Assembly (NCBI GenBank): GCA_910579085.1
Contig: CAJTRU010000060.1
Coordinates: forward strand, 1 to 22,893
From: an uncultured Lachnospiraceae bacterium
GTDB taxonomy: Bacteria > Bacillota > Clostridia > Lachnospirales > Lachnospiraceae
DNA length: 22,893 nt
Direction: 5' to 3'
The position numbers and the translations under genes were made by a program. The notes beneath the pieces were generated by a model. That model was not told the origin of the DNA and made no database searches. It saw only the letters and a list, made by a program, of their open reading frames with translations. This document shows positions 14,709 to 22,881 of the stretch, one piece after another (within the stretch, counting starts at the first letter, position 1; each line of letters starts with the position of its first letter).

Positions 14709-15920
14709 CTAATTAAAGCGGATTTTATTTATTATATTGCCAAGCTTTTCTTCTGCCTTTATATATGCACCCTCCGTAACATCTTCTGTTACAAACGCAT
14801 ACTCATCAGAATATCCTGCATCTACAGGTGTAACACTGCCAAATGCTTCTGATACTTTTGTTTCATTTTCTGCTTTTGTGCCAGAAACCCTTATAAAGAA
14901 TTTTGAAACACTTTCTTCAAATGGCATAAGTTCCAGTTTCTTACCATCCCATATTGTCTTTATATTTATTCCAGGGTGCTTTGCGGCTTCCATAATATCA
15001 GAAACTACAGCGCTTGCAGTAGCAAGCTTTCCTGCCCCCTGTCCATAAAACATTATATCACCTGCCATATTGCCTCTTACAAGTATTGCATTAAATACAC
15101 CATCAACGCTATAAAGAGGATTTGTAGCTGTTACAAGCCCTGGGGCAACCATTGCACAGATTTTTCCATCCTGCATTTTACCTGAAGCAATTAGCTTTAT
15201 TTTTGCGCCAAGCTTCCTGGCATAGTTTATATCCCTGTTTGTAATCTTTGTAATTCCTTCTGTATATATATCTTCAAAATCCACCTGCTGGCTGTATGCC
15301 AGTGATGCAAGTATTGCAATCTTGCGGCATGCATCATGTCCTTCTATATCTGCTGCCGGGTCTTTTTCTGCATAACCCTTTTCCTGTGCATCTTTAAGCA
15401 CTGTTTCAAAATCTGAGCCTTTCTCTGTCATTTCAGTAAGTATATAGTTTGTAGTGCCATTCAAAATACCTGAAATCTGCTCAACAACATCTGGCGCAAT
15501 TGAAGATTTAAGAGGGCGTATAATTGGAATACCGCCTCCTACACTTGCTTCAAATAAGAAATTGCATTTCTTCTCCTCTGCAATTTTAACCAGTTCCGGG
15601 CCAAATGCGGCAACAAGTGCTTTGTTAGATGTACATACACTTCTTCCTTTTTCAAGGCTTGCTTTAACAAATTCATAAGCAGGATGAAGCCCTCCCATAG
15701 TTTCAACTACTATACTTATGCTGTCATCACTGTCAATTTCTTTAAAATCATGGACAATTATTTCTTCTGCTTCATCCCCTGGAAAATCCCGTAAATCCAG
15801 TATGGATTTTACTTTGATTTCCTCTCCTGTCCTCTTTGCTATAATCTGGCAGTTTTCCTTTAAAACCTGGAAAACACCGGAACCAATAGTGCCATATCCT
15901 AGTATACTTACATTAATCAT
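14709..15920 (-). CDS. hom: Homoserine dehydrogenase
   Basis: A 403-residue NAD(P)-dependent enzyme reducing aspartate semialdehyde to homoserine. The Rossmann loop is GYGTIG at 8-13. Catalytic-domain blocks include TSNKALVA, EASVGGGIPIIRPL, GILNGTTNYILTEM and GYAEKDPAADIEGHDACRK. The C-terminal segment from about 330 (KFFIRVSGTKAE onward) has the size and pattern of a diverged, short ACT-like regulatory domain, so threonine feedback is plausible but not certain. GGAGG lies four to five bases before the ATG. The gene starts 18 bases after prfB, so it is probably co-transcribed with secA-prfB. Confidence 0.94.
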   Translation of the reverse strand: MINVSILGYGTIGSGVFQVLKENCQIIAKRTGEEIKVKSILDLRDFPGDEAEEIIVHDFKEIDSDDSISIVVETMGGLHPAYEFVKASLEKGRSVCTSNKALVAAFGPELVKIAEEKKCNFLFEASVGGGIPIIRPLKSSIAPDVVEQISGILNGTTNYILTEMTEKGSDFETVLKDAQEKGYAEKDPAADIEGHDACRKIAILASLAYSQQVDFEDIYTEGITKITNRDINYARKLGAKIKLIASGKMQDGKICAMVAPGLVTATNPLYSVDGVFNAILVRGNMAGDIMFYGQGAGKLATASAVVSDIMEAAKHPGINIKTIWDGKKLELMPFEESVSKFFIRVSGTKAENETKVSEAFGSVTPVDAGYSDEYAFVTEDVTEGAYIKAEEKLGNIINKIRFN

Positions 15921-15938
15921 TTTTCCTCCATTCCCTGC

Positions 15939-17048
15939 TTACGCAGTTTGTGTAATCCATGCCAGATATGCATTTATAAATGAATCCAGACCACCATCTA
16001 AAACCCCCTGGACATTGCTGGTTTCGTGGCTTGTACGGTGGTCCTTAACCATTGTATACGGCTGCATGACATATGAACGTATCTGGCTTCCCCATCCATT
16101 GTCCATCACTTCACCTCTTATGCCGCTTGCTTTCTCTAACTGCTCTTTTTGTTTTAAAATATACAGCTTTGCTTTTAACATCTGCATAGCCTTATCTTTA
16201 TTCATATGCTGTGAACGCTCATTTTGACACTGTACAACTATTCCTGTCGGAAAATGGGTAATACGTATTGCAGAAGATGTCTTATTGATATGCTGGCCGC
16301 CTGCACCACTAGACCTGTATGTATCAATCCTGATATCATCGTCTGCTATTTCAACATCCAGGTCTTCTTCTATATCGGGCATTACATCACATGATACAAA
16401 AGATGTCTGCCTTTTTCCTGCTGCATTAAACGGTGAAATCCTTACAAGCCTGTGTACCCCGTGTTCTGATTTAAGATACCCATATGCATTAATGCCATTT
16501 ATCTGCAATGTAACAGATTTATAACCTGCCTCATCACCATCAAGGAAATCCAGCATTTCAACTGAAAAGCCTTTTTTATCTGCCCATCTCTGGTACATCC
16601 GGCAAAGCATACTTGCCCAGTCACAGCTTTCTGTGCCGCCAGCGCCTGCATGTAGTGTAAGGATTGCATTATCCTTGTCATATTCACCGCCAAGCAGCGT
16701 TTCAATCCTTAATGCCTCATATTCTTCTTCAAATTCTTTTAATGAAGCTTCAATATCTGGGAGTGTGCCTGCATCATTTTCCTCTTCAGATATTTCTATT
16801 AGCACAAGGATATCGTCCCTGTCATTGCAAAGCTTCTCATATCTTTCAATAACAGATTTAATCTTCCTGCTTTCCTGTATTACCAACGTAGAAGAAGCCG
16901 GGTCATCCCAGAAACCCGGTTCCTCCATAGTTTTGTCAAGTTCTTCTGCCCTGTTTTTTTTATCTTCTAAACCGAGTGAACCAGCCATATTATCCAGAGG
17001 TTCTTCATACTTTGCCAGTACCATTTTTATATTGTCGAACTCTACCAT
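15939..17048 (-). CDS. prfB: Peptide chain release factor 2, without the programmed frameshift
   Basis: A 369-residue class I release factor that terminates at UAA and UGA. The specificity motif SPF is at 205-207 and the peptidyl hydrolysis motif GGQ at 250-252. Many bacteria interrupt prfB near codon 25 with an in-frame UGA that needs a +1 frameshift, which autoregulates RF2. Here the corresponding region (residues about 15-30, PLDNMAGSLGLEDKK) is continuous in one frame and no slippery CTTTGA is present. GAGGTG precedes the ATG by about six bases. It follows secA by 35 bases, a pairing common in Firmicutes. Confidence 0.95.
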   Translation of the reverse strand: MVEFDNIKMVLAKYEEPLDNMAGSLGLEDKKNRAEELDKTMEEPGFWDDPASSTLVIQESRKIKSVIERYEKLCNDRDDILVLIEISEEENDAGTLPDIEASLKEFEEEYEALRIETLLGGEYDKDNAILTLHAGAGGTESCDWASMLCRMYQRWADKKGFSVEMLDFLDGDEAGYKSVTLQINGINAYGYLKSEHGVHRLVRISPFNAAGKRQTSFVSCDVMPDIEEDLDVEIADDDIRIDTYRSSGAGGQHINKTSSAIRITHFPTGIVVQCQNERSQHMNKDKAMQMLKAKLYILKQKEQLEKASGIRGEVMDNGWGSQIRSYVMQPYTMVKDHRTSHETSNVQGVLDGGLDSFINAYLAWITQTA

Positions 17049-17083
17049 CCACTCACCTCAGTTATATAAATTAACACAATGTT

Positions 17084-19648
17084 TTATATTTTCCTGCCAC
17101 AGCACTGTTTATATTTCTTGCCGCTTCCACATGGGCATGGGTCATTTGGCTGTATTTTCTTTCCTGTCCTTCTTTTTGGTGCAGACTGCACTGTTTCGTC
17201 CTTGTTAGTACCTGTAACTTTGGCTACCTGCTCACGTTCAACTTTCTGTTCAACCTGTATATGTGTAAGCGCTTTTACAGTTTCCTCAGTAATTGCGTCA
17301 ATCATTGCATCAAACATGTCAAAACCAGCAAATTTATATTCTACAACCGGGTCCCTCTGTCCGTATGCCTGCAAGCCAATGCCCTGCCTTAACTGGTCCA
17401 TATCGTCTATATGGTCCATCCATTTCCTGTCAATAACCTTAAGAAGTATAACCCTCTCAACTTCACGTATATTATCCTGGTCAGGAAATTCTGCTTCTTT
17501 TGCTTCATATACCTTTACAGCTTCTTCTTTAAGCTGCTGTATAAGTTCAGCCTTTGTAATATGCTTTAGCTGGTCTTCTGAAAGTTTTATCTTCTTTAAC
17601 GGGATAATAGGTATAAGAATATTATTTAACTCATGTATATCCCATTCTTCTGCTGAAGTATCATCACTAATTACTGAATTAACACATTTCTCCACAACAT
17701 CAGTAATCATTTTATATATTGTATCACGCATATTGTCGCCATCAAGAACCTGGCGGCGCTCTTTATATATAACTTCCCTCTGCTCATTATTTACCCTGTC
17801 AAATTCAAGCAGGTTCTTTCTTATACCGAAGTTATTGCCCTCTATTTTCTTCTGTGCACTTTCAATGGCATTTGAAAGCATCTTGTGCTCTACCTGTTCA
17901 CCATCAGGCATTGCAGAGAAAAGCCCCATAAGCTTCTCTGAACCAAACAGGCGCATAAGGTTATCTTCAAGTGAAATATAGAACCTTGACTCACCTGGGT
18001 CTCCCTGCCTGCCGGCACGTCCACGGAGCTGGTTATCAATACGCCTTGACTCATGGCGTTCTGTACCCACTATCTTCAGGCCGCCAAGCTCCTTGACACC
18101 CTCTCCAAGCTTAATATCAGTACCACGGCCTGCCATATTGGTTGCAATAGTAACCGCACCCTTCAGTCCTGCATCTGCTATAATCTCAGCTTCAAGTTCA
18201 TGGAACTTTGCATTCAGGACTTTGTGAGGTATGCCTTTCTTTTTAAGCTTATCACTAAGATACTCTGAAGTGTCAATATTAATTGTACCTACAAGCACAG
18301 GCTGTCCCTTTTTATGGGCTTCTTCAATATCTGCCACTACAGCATTATATTTCTCTTCCTGTGTCTTATAAACCGCATCATCAAAGTCTTTACGTACTAC
18401 AGGAAGGTTAGTAGGCACTTCTACTACGTCCATGCCATAAATATCACGGAATTCCTTCTCCTCTGTAATAGCAGTACCAGTCATGCCTGATTTTTTCTCA
18501 TATTTATTAAAGAAGTTCTGGAATGTAATAGTTGCAAGAGTCTTGCTTTCCCTTTTAACCTTTACATGCTCTTTTGCTTCTATAGCCTGGTGCAGCCCGT
18601 CAGAGAACCTTCTTCCTGGCATTATACGTCCTGTAAACTCATCTACAATAAGGACTTCATCATCATTTACAACATAATCCTTATCCCTGAACATAAGTGA
18701 ATGTGCCCTTAATGCAAGGTTAATATTATGCTGTAACTCAAGGTTGTCAGGGTCTGCAAGGTTCTTGACCTGGAAAAACCTCTCAGCTTTCCTTACACCC
18801 TCTGCTGTAAGGTTTACATTTTTATCTTTCTCATCAACAACATAATCGCCTGTTTCTTCTTCCTTTTCATTCATAAGGATATCTATTTTAGACAGCTCTT
18901 TTGCAGTACCCTTTTCAAGCTGCTTTACAAAAATATCACAGGCTTCATATAATTTTGTTGACTTGCCGCTCTGGCCTGAAATAATAAGCGGGGTACGCGC
19001 CTCATCTATAAGAACCGAGTCAACCTCGTCTATAATTGCATAGTTAAGTGAACGCTGCACAAGTTCTTCCTTATATACAACCATATTATCACGCAGGTAA
19101 TCAAAACCTAATTCATTATTGGTAGCATATGTGATATCACAATTGTATGCTTCCCTTCTTTCATCACTGTTTAAGGTATTAAGGATTACACCAACTGTAA
19201 GCCCGAGGAATTCATGGACTTGTCCCATCCATTCAGCATCACGCTTTGCAAGATAGTCATTGACAGTTACAATGTGCACGCCTTTGCCTTCAAGTGCATT
19301 AAGATATGCAGGAAGTGTAGATACAAGAGTCTTTCCTTCACCAGTACGCATTTCTGTAATACGGCCCTGGTGCAATATTACACCACCAATAAGCTGTACC
19401 TTGTAATGGCGCATGCCAAGTACACGCGTAGCTGCTTCCCTGACTGTTGCATATGCTTCGGGCAGTATATCGTCCAGCGTTTCACCATTAGCAAGCCTTT
19501 CCTTAAATTCAGGCGTCTTTGCCTTAAGTTCTTCATCACTAAGCTTCTCATATTCCGGAGCAAGAGCCTCTATTTTATCAACAATTGGTATTATACGTTT
19601 CACCTCATGCTGGCTGTGCGTTCCGAATATCTTACTAATTAAACTCAT
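17084..19648 (-). CDS. secA: Protein translocase ATPase SecA
   Basis: An 854-residue motor of the Sec pathway that pushes preproteins through SecYEG. Walker A GEGKT is at 103-107 and DEVD at 207-210. NBD2 carries TNMAGRGTDIKLGEGV and QLRGRAGRQGDPGESRFYISLED. The C-terminus ends in the zinc-binding SEC-C motif PCPCGSGKKYKQCC at 837-850, which binds SecB or ribosomes in other bacteria. Length is normal for the family. A GTG three codons upstream overlaps the ribosome site, so the ATG at 19648, eight bases after AGGAG, is taken as the start. It leads the secA-prfB-hom run and has a clear promoter at 19704-19732. Confidence 0.97.
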   Translation of the reverse strand: MSLISKIFGTHSQHEVKRIIPIVDKIEALAPEYEKLSDEELKAKTPEFKERLANGETLDDILPEAYATVREAATRVLGMRHYKVQLIGGVILHQGRITEMRTGEGKTLVSTLPAYLNALEGKGVHIVTVNDYLAKRDAEWMGQVHEFLGLTVGVILNTLNSDERREAYNCDITYATNNELGFDYLRDNMVVYKEELVQRSLNYAIIDEVDSVLIDEARTPLIISGQSGKSTKLYEACDIFVKQLEKGTAKELSKIDILMNEKEEETGDYVVDEKDKNVNLTAEGVRKAERFFQVKNLADPDNLELQHNINLALRAHSLMFRDKDYVVNDDEVLIVDEFTGRIMPGRRFSDGLHQAIEAKEHVKVKRESKTLATITFQNFFNKYEKKSGMTGTAITEEKEFRDIYGMDVVEVPTNLPVVRKDFDDAVYKTQEEKYNAVVADIEEAHKKGQPVLVGTINIDTSEYLSDKLKKKGIPHKVLNAKFHELEAEIIADAGLKGAVTIATNMAGRGTDIKLGEGVKELGGLKIVGTERHESRRIDNQLRGRAGRQGDPGESRFYISLEDNLMRLFGSEKLMGLFSAMPDGEQVEHKMLSNAIESAQKKIEGNNFGIRKNLLEFDRVNNEQREVIYKERRQVLDGDNMRDTIYKMITDVVEKCVNSVISDDTSAEEWDIHELNNILIPIIPLKKIKLSEDQLKHITKAELIQQLKEEAVKVYEAKEAEFPDQDNIREVERVILLKVIDRKWMDHIDDMDQLRQGIGLQAYGQRDPVVEYKFAGFDMFDAMIDAITEETVKALTHIQVEQKVEREQVAKVTGTNKDETVQSAPKRRTGKKIQPNDPCPCGSGKKYKQCCGRKI

Positions 19649-19703
19649 GAAATTCACTCCTATATATTCTTAATTATAAGTAATAACAAACAAATCATTC
19701 TAA

Positions 19704-19732
19704 AGTATATCATTAAATCAATCTGTAATCAA
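19704..19732 (-). promoter_or_regulatory. Sigma-A type promoter of secA
   Basis: On the minus strand -35 TTGATT (19727-19732) and -10 TATACT (19704-19709) are separated by exactly 17 bases. The start would be near 19697, giving a leader of about 50 bases. The promoter sits 28 bases from the terminal box of the palindromic element at 19760, so the element lies immediately upstream of the promoter. Confidence 0.75.
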
Positions 19733-19759
19733 CTGGAATTTTTCAAAAAATTGTATGAT

Positions 19760-20048
19760 AGTTTACAGTTATCTGGTGTTTGTGTGGATTGAATTGGCGG
19801 GCGGACGGTTTCTGTGCCAGAGCCAGAATATTCCATACAGGGGTACGCTTCCGCTACGGTAAGCCACGCAGCGGCACATAAAGCCCCTGTATTCCAAAGG
19901 AAACTGACGTTTCCCCTGGAACACATGGGCTTAAATGCCGGCGGGCTTAAAGTACCCCTTTTATGGAATAATTCATGGCATCTGGCACACGTAACCTGTC
20001 ACCAGCAACCTGCAACAAAAACCAGAATAATTAAGATAACTGTAAATT
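19760..20048. repeat. 289-bp palindromic element with terminal inverted repeats (copy B)
   Basis: The ends carry AGATAACTGTAAACT (read outward on minus, 19760-19774) and AGATAACTGTAAATT (20034-20048), one mismatch in 15. The interior is a long imperfect palindrome centred at 19906: left arm about 19811-19904, four-base loop TGAC, right arm about 19909-19986. Paired blocks include GGAAAC/GTTTCC at the tip, AAGCCC/GGGCTT, and the TATGGAATA boxes on both arms. The left arm has an unpaired extra segment holding the motif CGTAGCGGAAGCG (minus strand, about 19846-19858) next to TGCGTGGCTTA. No target-site duplication is obvious. It has no coding capacity. The 114 bases between it and copy C hold nothing I recognise. 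Confidence 0.8.
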
Positions 20049-20162
20049 GTGGGGGAGGGGATTATTCTGCCAGCCACTTATTATACAGCGGAACAGTTAC
20101 TATTTGTACGTATATAATACCAGGAAATTTCCGTATATCTAAACCATCAGCCGTCCGTCCAT

Positions 20163-20452
20163 AATTTCCAGTTATCCTGCCAGACTGTTTTTCTGTAATT
20201 CTGACAGGGAACAGCAGGTTTCCTGATGTTCCATCTGATATTATTCCATGACAGGGGCACTTTAGCACCGCCGGCATTTAAGCCAGATATTTAATGTCCC
20301 AAAAGAAACATTAGTTTATTTGGGGACATTAAATATCTGGCTTTATGTGCCGCTGCGTGGGCTAACGTAGCGCAAGCGTGCCCTGGAGTGGAATAATTTA
20401 GTGGAACACTGGAAACCCTGCGTCCGTTACAAACACAGGATAACTGTAAATT
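20163..20452. repeat. 290-bp palindromic element with terminal inverted repeats (copy C)
   Basis: Terminal boxes are GGATAACTGGAAATT (outward on minus, 20163-20177) and GGATAACTGTAAATT (20438-20452). The apex is a perfect 20-base stem, 20281-20300 with 20323-20342 (AGCCAGATATTTAATGTCCC and its complement), around a 22-base loop. Below it the arms continue as an imperfect palindrome with ATGCCGGC/GTGCCGCTGCG, TGCCCCTG/GTGCCCTGG and the TGGAATAAT box on each arm. The conserved motif CTGCGTGG, then CGTAGCGCAAGCGTGCC, lies on the right arm (20353-20382), the opposite orientation to copy B. No open reading frame of note is present. Confidence 0.82.
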
Positions 20453-20521
20453 ATCCTAATCCCTATTATTATTGCACATTTTTCTGTAAAAATTAATATT
20501 TCTGGATAATTTTTAATAGAA

Positions 20522-20548
20522 TTGTATATTGGCTTATGTTAATATAAA
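20522..20548 (+). promoter_or_regulatory. Tentative promoter of the AAA-ATPase/nuclease gene
   Basis: TTGTAT (20522-20527) and TATAAA (20543-20548) are separated by 15 bases, shorter than the ideal 17. It lies about 70 bases beyond copy C and would give a very short leader before the GGGAG ribosome site at 20561-20565. Confidence 0.3.
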
Positions 20549-20573
20549 AAGATAAATAATGGGAGCTGGTTAT

Positions 20574-22259
20574 ATGCCAAGAACAGCAGCAATAGGTATA
20601 CAGGATTTTGAAACAATTATTGAAAACAACTACTTTTATGTAGATAAAACAAACTTTATACGTGAATGGTGGGAAAATGGGGATAGTGTTACTTTAATTA
20701 CAAGACCACGCCGTTTTGGCAAAACTCTGAATATAAATATGCTGGAGAGATTTTTTTCATTAAATTATGCCAGACAGGGAAAAATTTTTGAAAACCTGGA
20801 TATATGGAAAGATAAAAAATACCAGAAATTACAGGGAACGAAGCCTGTAATCAGTTTCAGCTTTGCAAATGTCAAAGAAAATACTTTTGACAAAATGAAA
20901 ACAAGGTTCTGCCAGATAATTTCTGATTTATATATTAAAAATGAATTTTTAAATGACAGTGGTATACTGTCTGGCAAAGATTTAAAATATTTTGACAGGG
21001 TTTCTGATGATATGACAGAAACTGACGCAACAATTTCAATATATAAATTATGTAGTTTTATGCACCGTTACTACGGCCAAAAAGTGATTATTTTATTAGA
21101 TGAATATGATACACCAATGCAGGAAGCATATTTAAACGGATACTGGGATGAAGCTGCTTCTTTTATAAGAAACCTTTTTAATTCCACATTCAAAACAAAC
21201 CCTTCACTTGACAGGGCAGTTATGACAGGTATTACAACAATCAGTAAAGAAAGTATTTTCTCTGATGTAAATAATATTGAAGTGGTAACAACAACCTCAT
21301 CTAAATATACAGATATCTTTGGATTTACCCAGCAGGAAGTATCAGATGCCCTTTATGAATTTGGTTTGTCTGAAAAAGAGGAAGATGTCAAAAACTGGTA
21401 TGATGGATTTACATTTGGAGAAAAAACAGATATTTATAATCCCTGGTCAATACTTAATTTCCTTAATTCCCGGAAACTAGCAGCTTACTGGACAAATACA
21501 AGCAGTAACAGCCTTGCAGGCAAGCTTGTACGTGAAGGCAGCCGTGATGTAAAAATTGTTATGGAAAACCTGTTAAATGGAGGCACATTACAGACATATA
21601 TAGATGAACAGATTGTATTCAGCCATCTTGCCAATAACGAATATGCTATATGGAGCTTGTTGCTTGCAAGTGGATATTTAAAAGCAGAAAAACATATATT
21701 TGATGAAGATACTGGGAATGAAAAATACTTCCTTAAACTTACAAACAAAGAAGTAAAACTAATGTTTTGTAATATTATAGAAGGATGGTTCAAACGTTAT
21801 TCCCCAGCATATAACGATTTTATCAAGGCATTATTACTAGATGACAAAAAAGCAATGAACCACTATATGAATAAAATTGCCCTTGCAACTTTCAGTTTCT
21901 TTGATACTGGAAACCAGCCATCTGGAAGCACAGAACCAGAACGCTTTTATCATGGCTTTGTGCTTGGGCTTATGGTTGAATTAAAAAACCGGTATACCAT
22001 TATATCAAACAGGGAAAGCGGCTTTGGACGTTATGATGTAATGCTTAAACCAAAAAACAACACAGATAATGCGGTTATTATGGAATTTAAAGTACATGAT
22101 GCAGAAGATGAAAAAACATTAGAAGATACTGTTGCGTCAGCATTGCAGCAAATAGAAGACAAGCACTATGCTGCATCACTTGAAGCGGAAGGAATTTCTA
22201 AAGAACGTATTAAAAAATATGGTTTTGCATTTAAAGGAAAAAATGTGTTTATAGGTTAA
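20574..22259 (+). CDS. AAA-ATPase-like protein with C-terminal PD-(D/E)XK nuclease domain
   Basis: A 561-residue protein of the AAA-ATPase-like family (PF09820 type) joined to a PDDEXK_9-type nuclease domain. The N-terminus shows the family signature, including FYVDKT at 21-26. A Walker A variant RPRRFGKT lies at 44-51, with GKT at 49-51, and Walker B IILLDEYD ends in D176-E177. The C-terminal nuclease motif is RYDVML (D488) followed by MEFKV (E504, K506), a complete D...ExK set. Such proteins occur in many copies in Bacteroides and Clostridia genomes, with no established role; mobile-element or defence functions have been guessed. The upstream in-frame ATG at 20559 precedes the GGGAG site, so 20574 is preferred. 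It stands alone next to two palindromic elements. Confidence 0.88.
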   Translation: MPRTAAIGIQDFETIIENNYFYVDKTNFIREWWENGDSVTLITRPRRFGKTLNINMLERFFSLNYARQGKIFENLDIWKDKKYQKLQGTKPVISFSFANVKENTFDKMKTRFCQIISDLYIKNEFLNDSGILSGKDLKYFDRVSDDMTETDATISIYKLCSFMHRYYGQKVIILLDEYDTPMQEAYLNGYWDEAASFIRNLFNSTFKTNPSLDRAVMTGITTISKESIFSDVNNIEVVTTTSSKYTDIFGFTQQEVSDALYEFGLSEKEEDVKNWYDGFTFGEKTDIYNPWSILNFLNSRKLAAYWTNTSSNSLAGKLVREGSRDVKIVMENLLNGGTLQTYIDEQIVFSHLANNEYAIWSLLLASGYLKAEKHIFDEDTGNEKYFLKLTNKEVKLMFCNIIEGWFKRYSPAYNDFIKALLLDDKKAMNHYMNKIALATFSFFDTGNQPSGSTEPERFYHGFVLGLMVELKNRYTIISNRESGFGRYDVMLKPKNNTDNAVIMEFKVHDAEDEKTLEDTVASALQQIEDKHYAASLEAEGISKERIKKYGFAFKGKNVFIG

Positions 22260-22301
22260 AGTATATTTAAAGATTAATTATTATTAACAGATAGTAACAA
22301 A

Positions 22302-22330
22302 TGGCATATGGGAATTAGCACCATATGCCA
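22302..22330. terminator. Hairpin between convergent genes
   Basis: TGGCATATGG (22302-22311) and CCATATGCCA (22321-22330) form a perfect ten-base stem with a nine-base loop. It lies 42 bases after the ATPase/nuclease stop and 35 bases beyond the stop of the convergent gene. T tracts are weak on both sides, so it is a plausible shared terminator rather than a classic one. Confidence 0.55.
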
Positions 22331-22365
22331 CTTACAGGATATTGTTATACAAGAAGTTAGTATCT

Positions 22366-22881
22366 TTAATCTGGAATTTCACCTCTTAATTCCATGTAAA
22401 GCTCTCCCAGCTTTTCTTCATATTTTGGACTTGTAGTATAATTATTTTTCCCATTTACCATACATGCCCCATCATCTCCTATACCTGTTCCTAAACTGAA
22501 AGCTATTCTATTTCTTTTATTATAGCATTTTACCCAGAATAAATTACCTCCAGCACCACCAAATGTCATTATATCTCCATCATTAAACCTCATTTTACCT
22601 AATATATCTGTTACCCTCTTAATATTTTCCCTGTCTTTTATTGTTACCAGATACATTTCATAGTGCGGACATGCCGGCGGCATATAGAAACCAAGTTCAA
22701 TTTTAGATATTTCTTCTGGGTCATTATTATAATTACCAAAAGAAGTTACATCATAATCCCATGCCAGATATTTATTATAATAAACACTGTATAAAATTAC
22801 AGACAATACTAATAATGGTATAATAATTATTATTTTTTTAATATTTTTATATTTCATATTTTTAGAATTTTTATGTAGCAC
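22366..22881 (-). CDS. Hypothetical one-pass membrane-anchored protein
   Basis: I do not recognise this 171-residue protein. A lysine-rich start is followed by one strongly hydrophobic helix at about 16-35, which fits an N-terminal anchor with the rest outside the cell. There is no lipobox cysteine after the helix. The exported part has three cysteines (C71, C119, C140) and a glycine-rich segment FGGAGGNLFWV near 107-117. The start is taken as GTG at 22881 because AGGTGA lies about six bases upstream at the very edge of the window. The first ATG (22857) has no ribosome site. It is very AT-rich and converges on the ATPase/nuclease gene. Confidence 0.65.
   Translation of the reverse strand: MLHKNSKNMKYKNIKKIIIIIPLLVLSVILYSVYYNKYLAWDYDVTSFGNYNNDPEEISKIELGFYMPPACPHYEMYLVTIKDRENIKRVTDILGKMRFNDGDIMTFGGAGGNLFWVKCYNKRNRIAFSLGTGIGDDGACMVNGKNNYTTSPKYEEKLGELYMELRGEIPD

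Noticed and set aside
15939..17048. Programmed frameshift in prfB
   Set aside because: The frame is continuous from the ATG through the region that normally holds the UGA, with no slippery site.
19760..20452. Retron or reverse-transcriptase-linked structured RNA
   Set aside because: The long palindromes recall retron RNA arms, but no reverse transcriptase lies nearby, and the symmetric terminal repeats fit a transposable-type element better.
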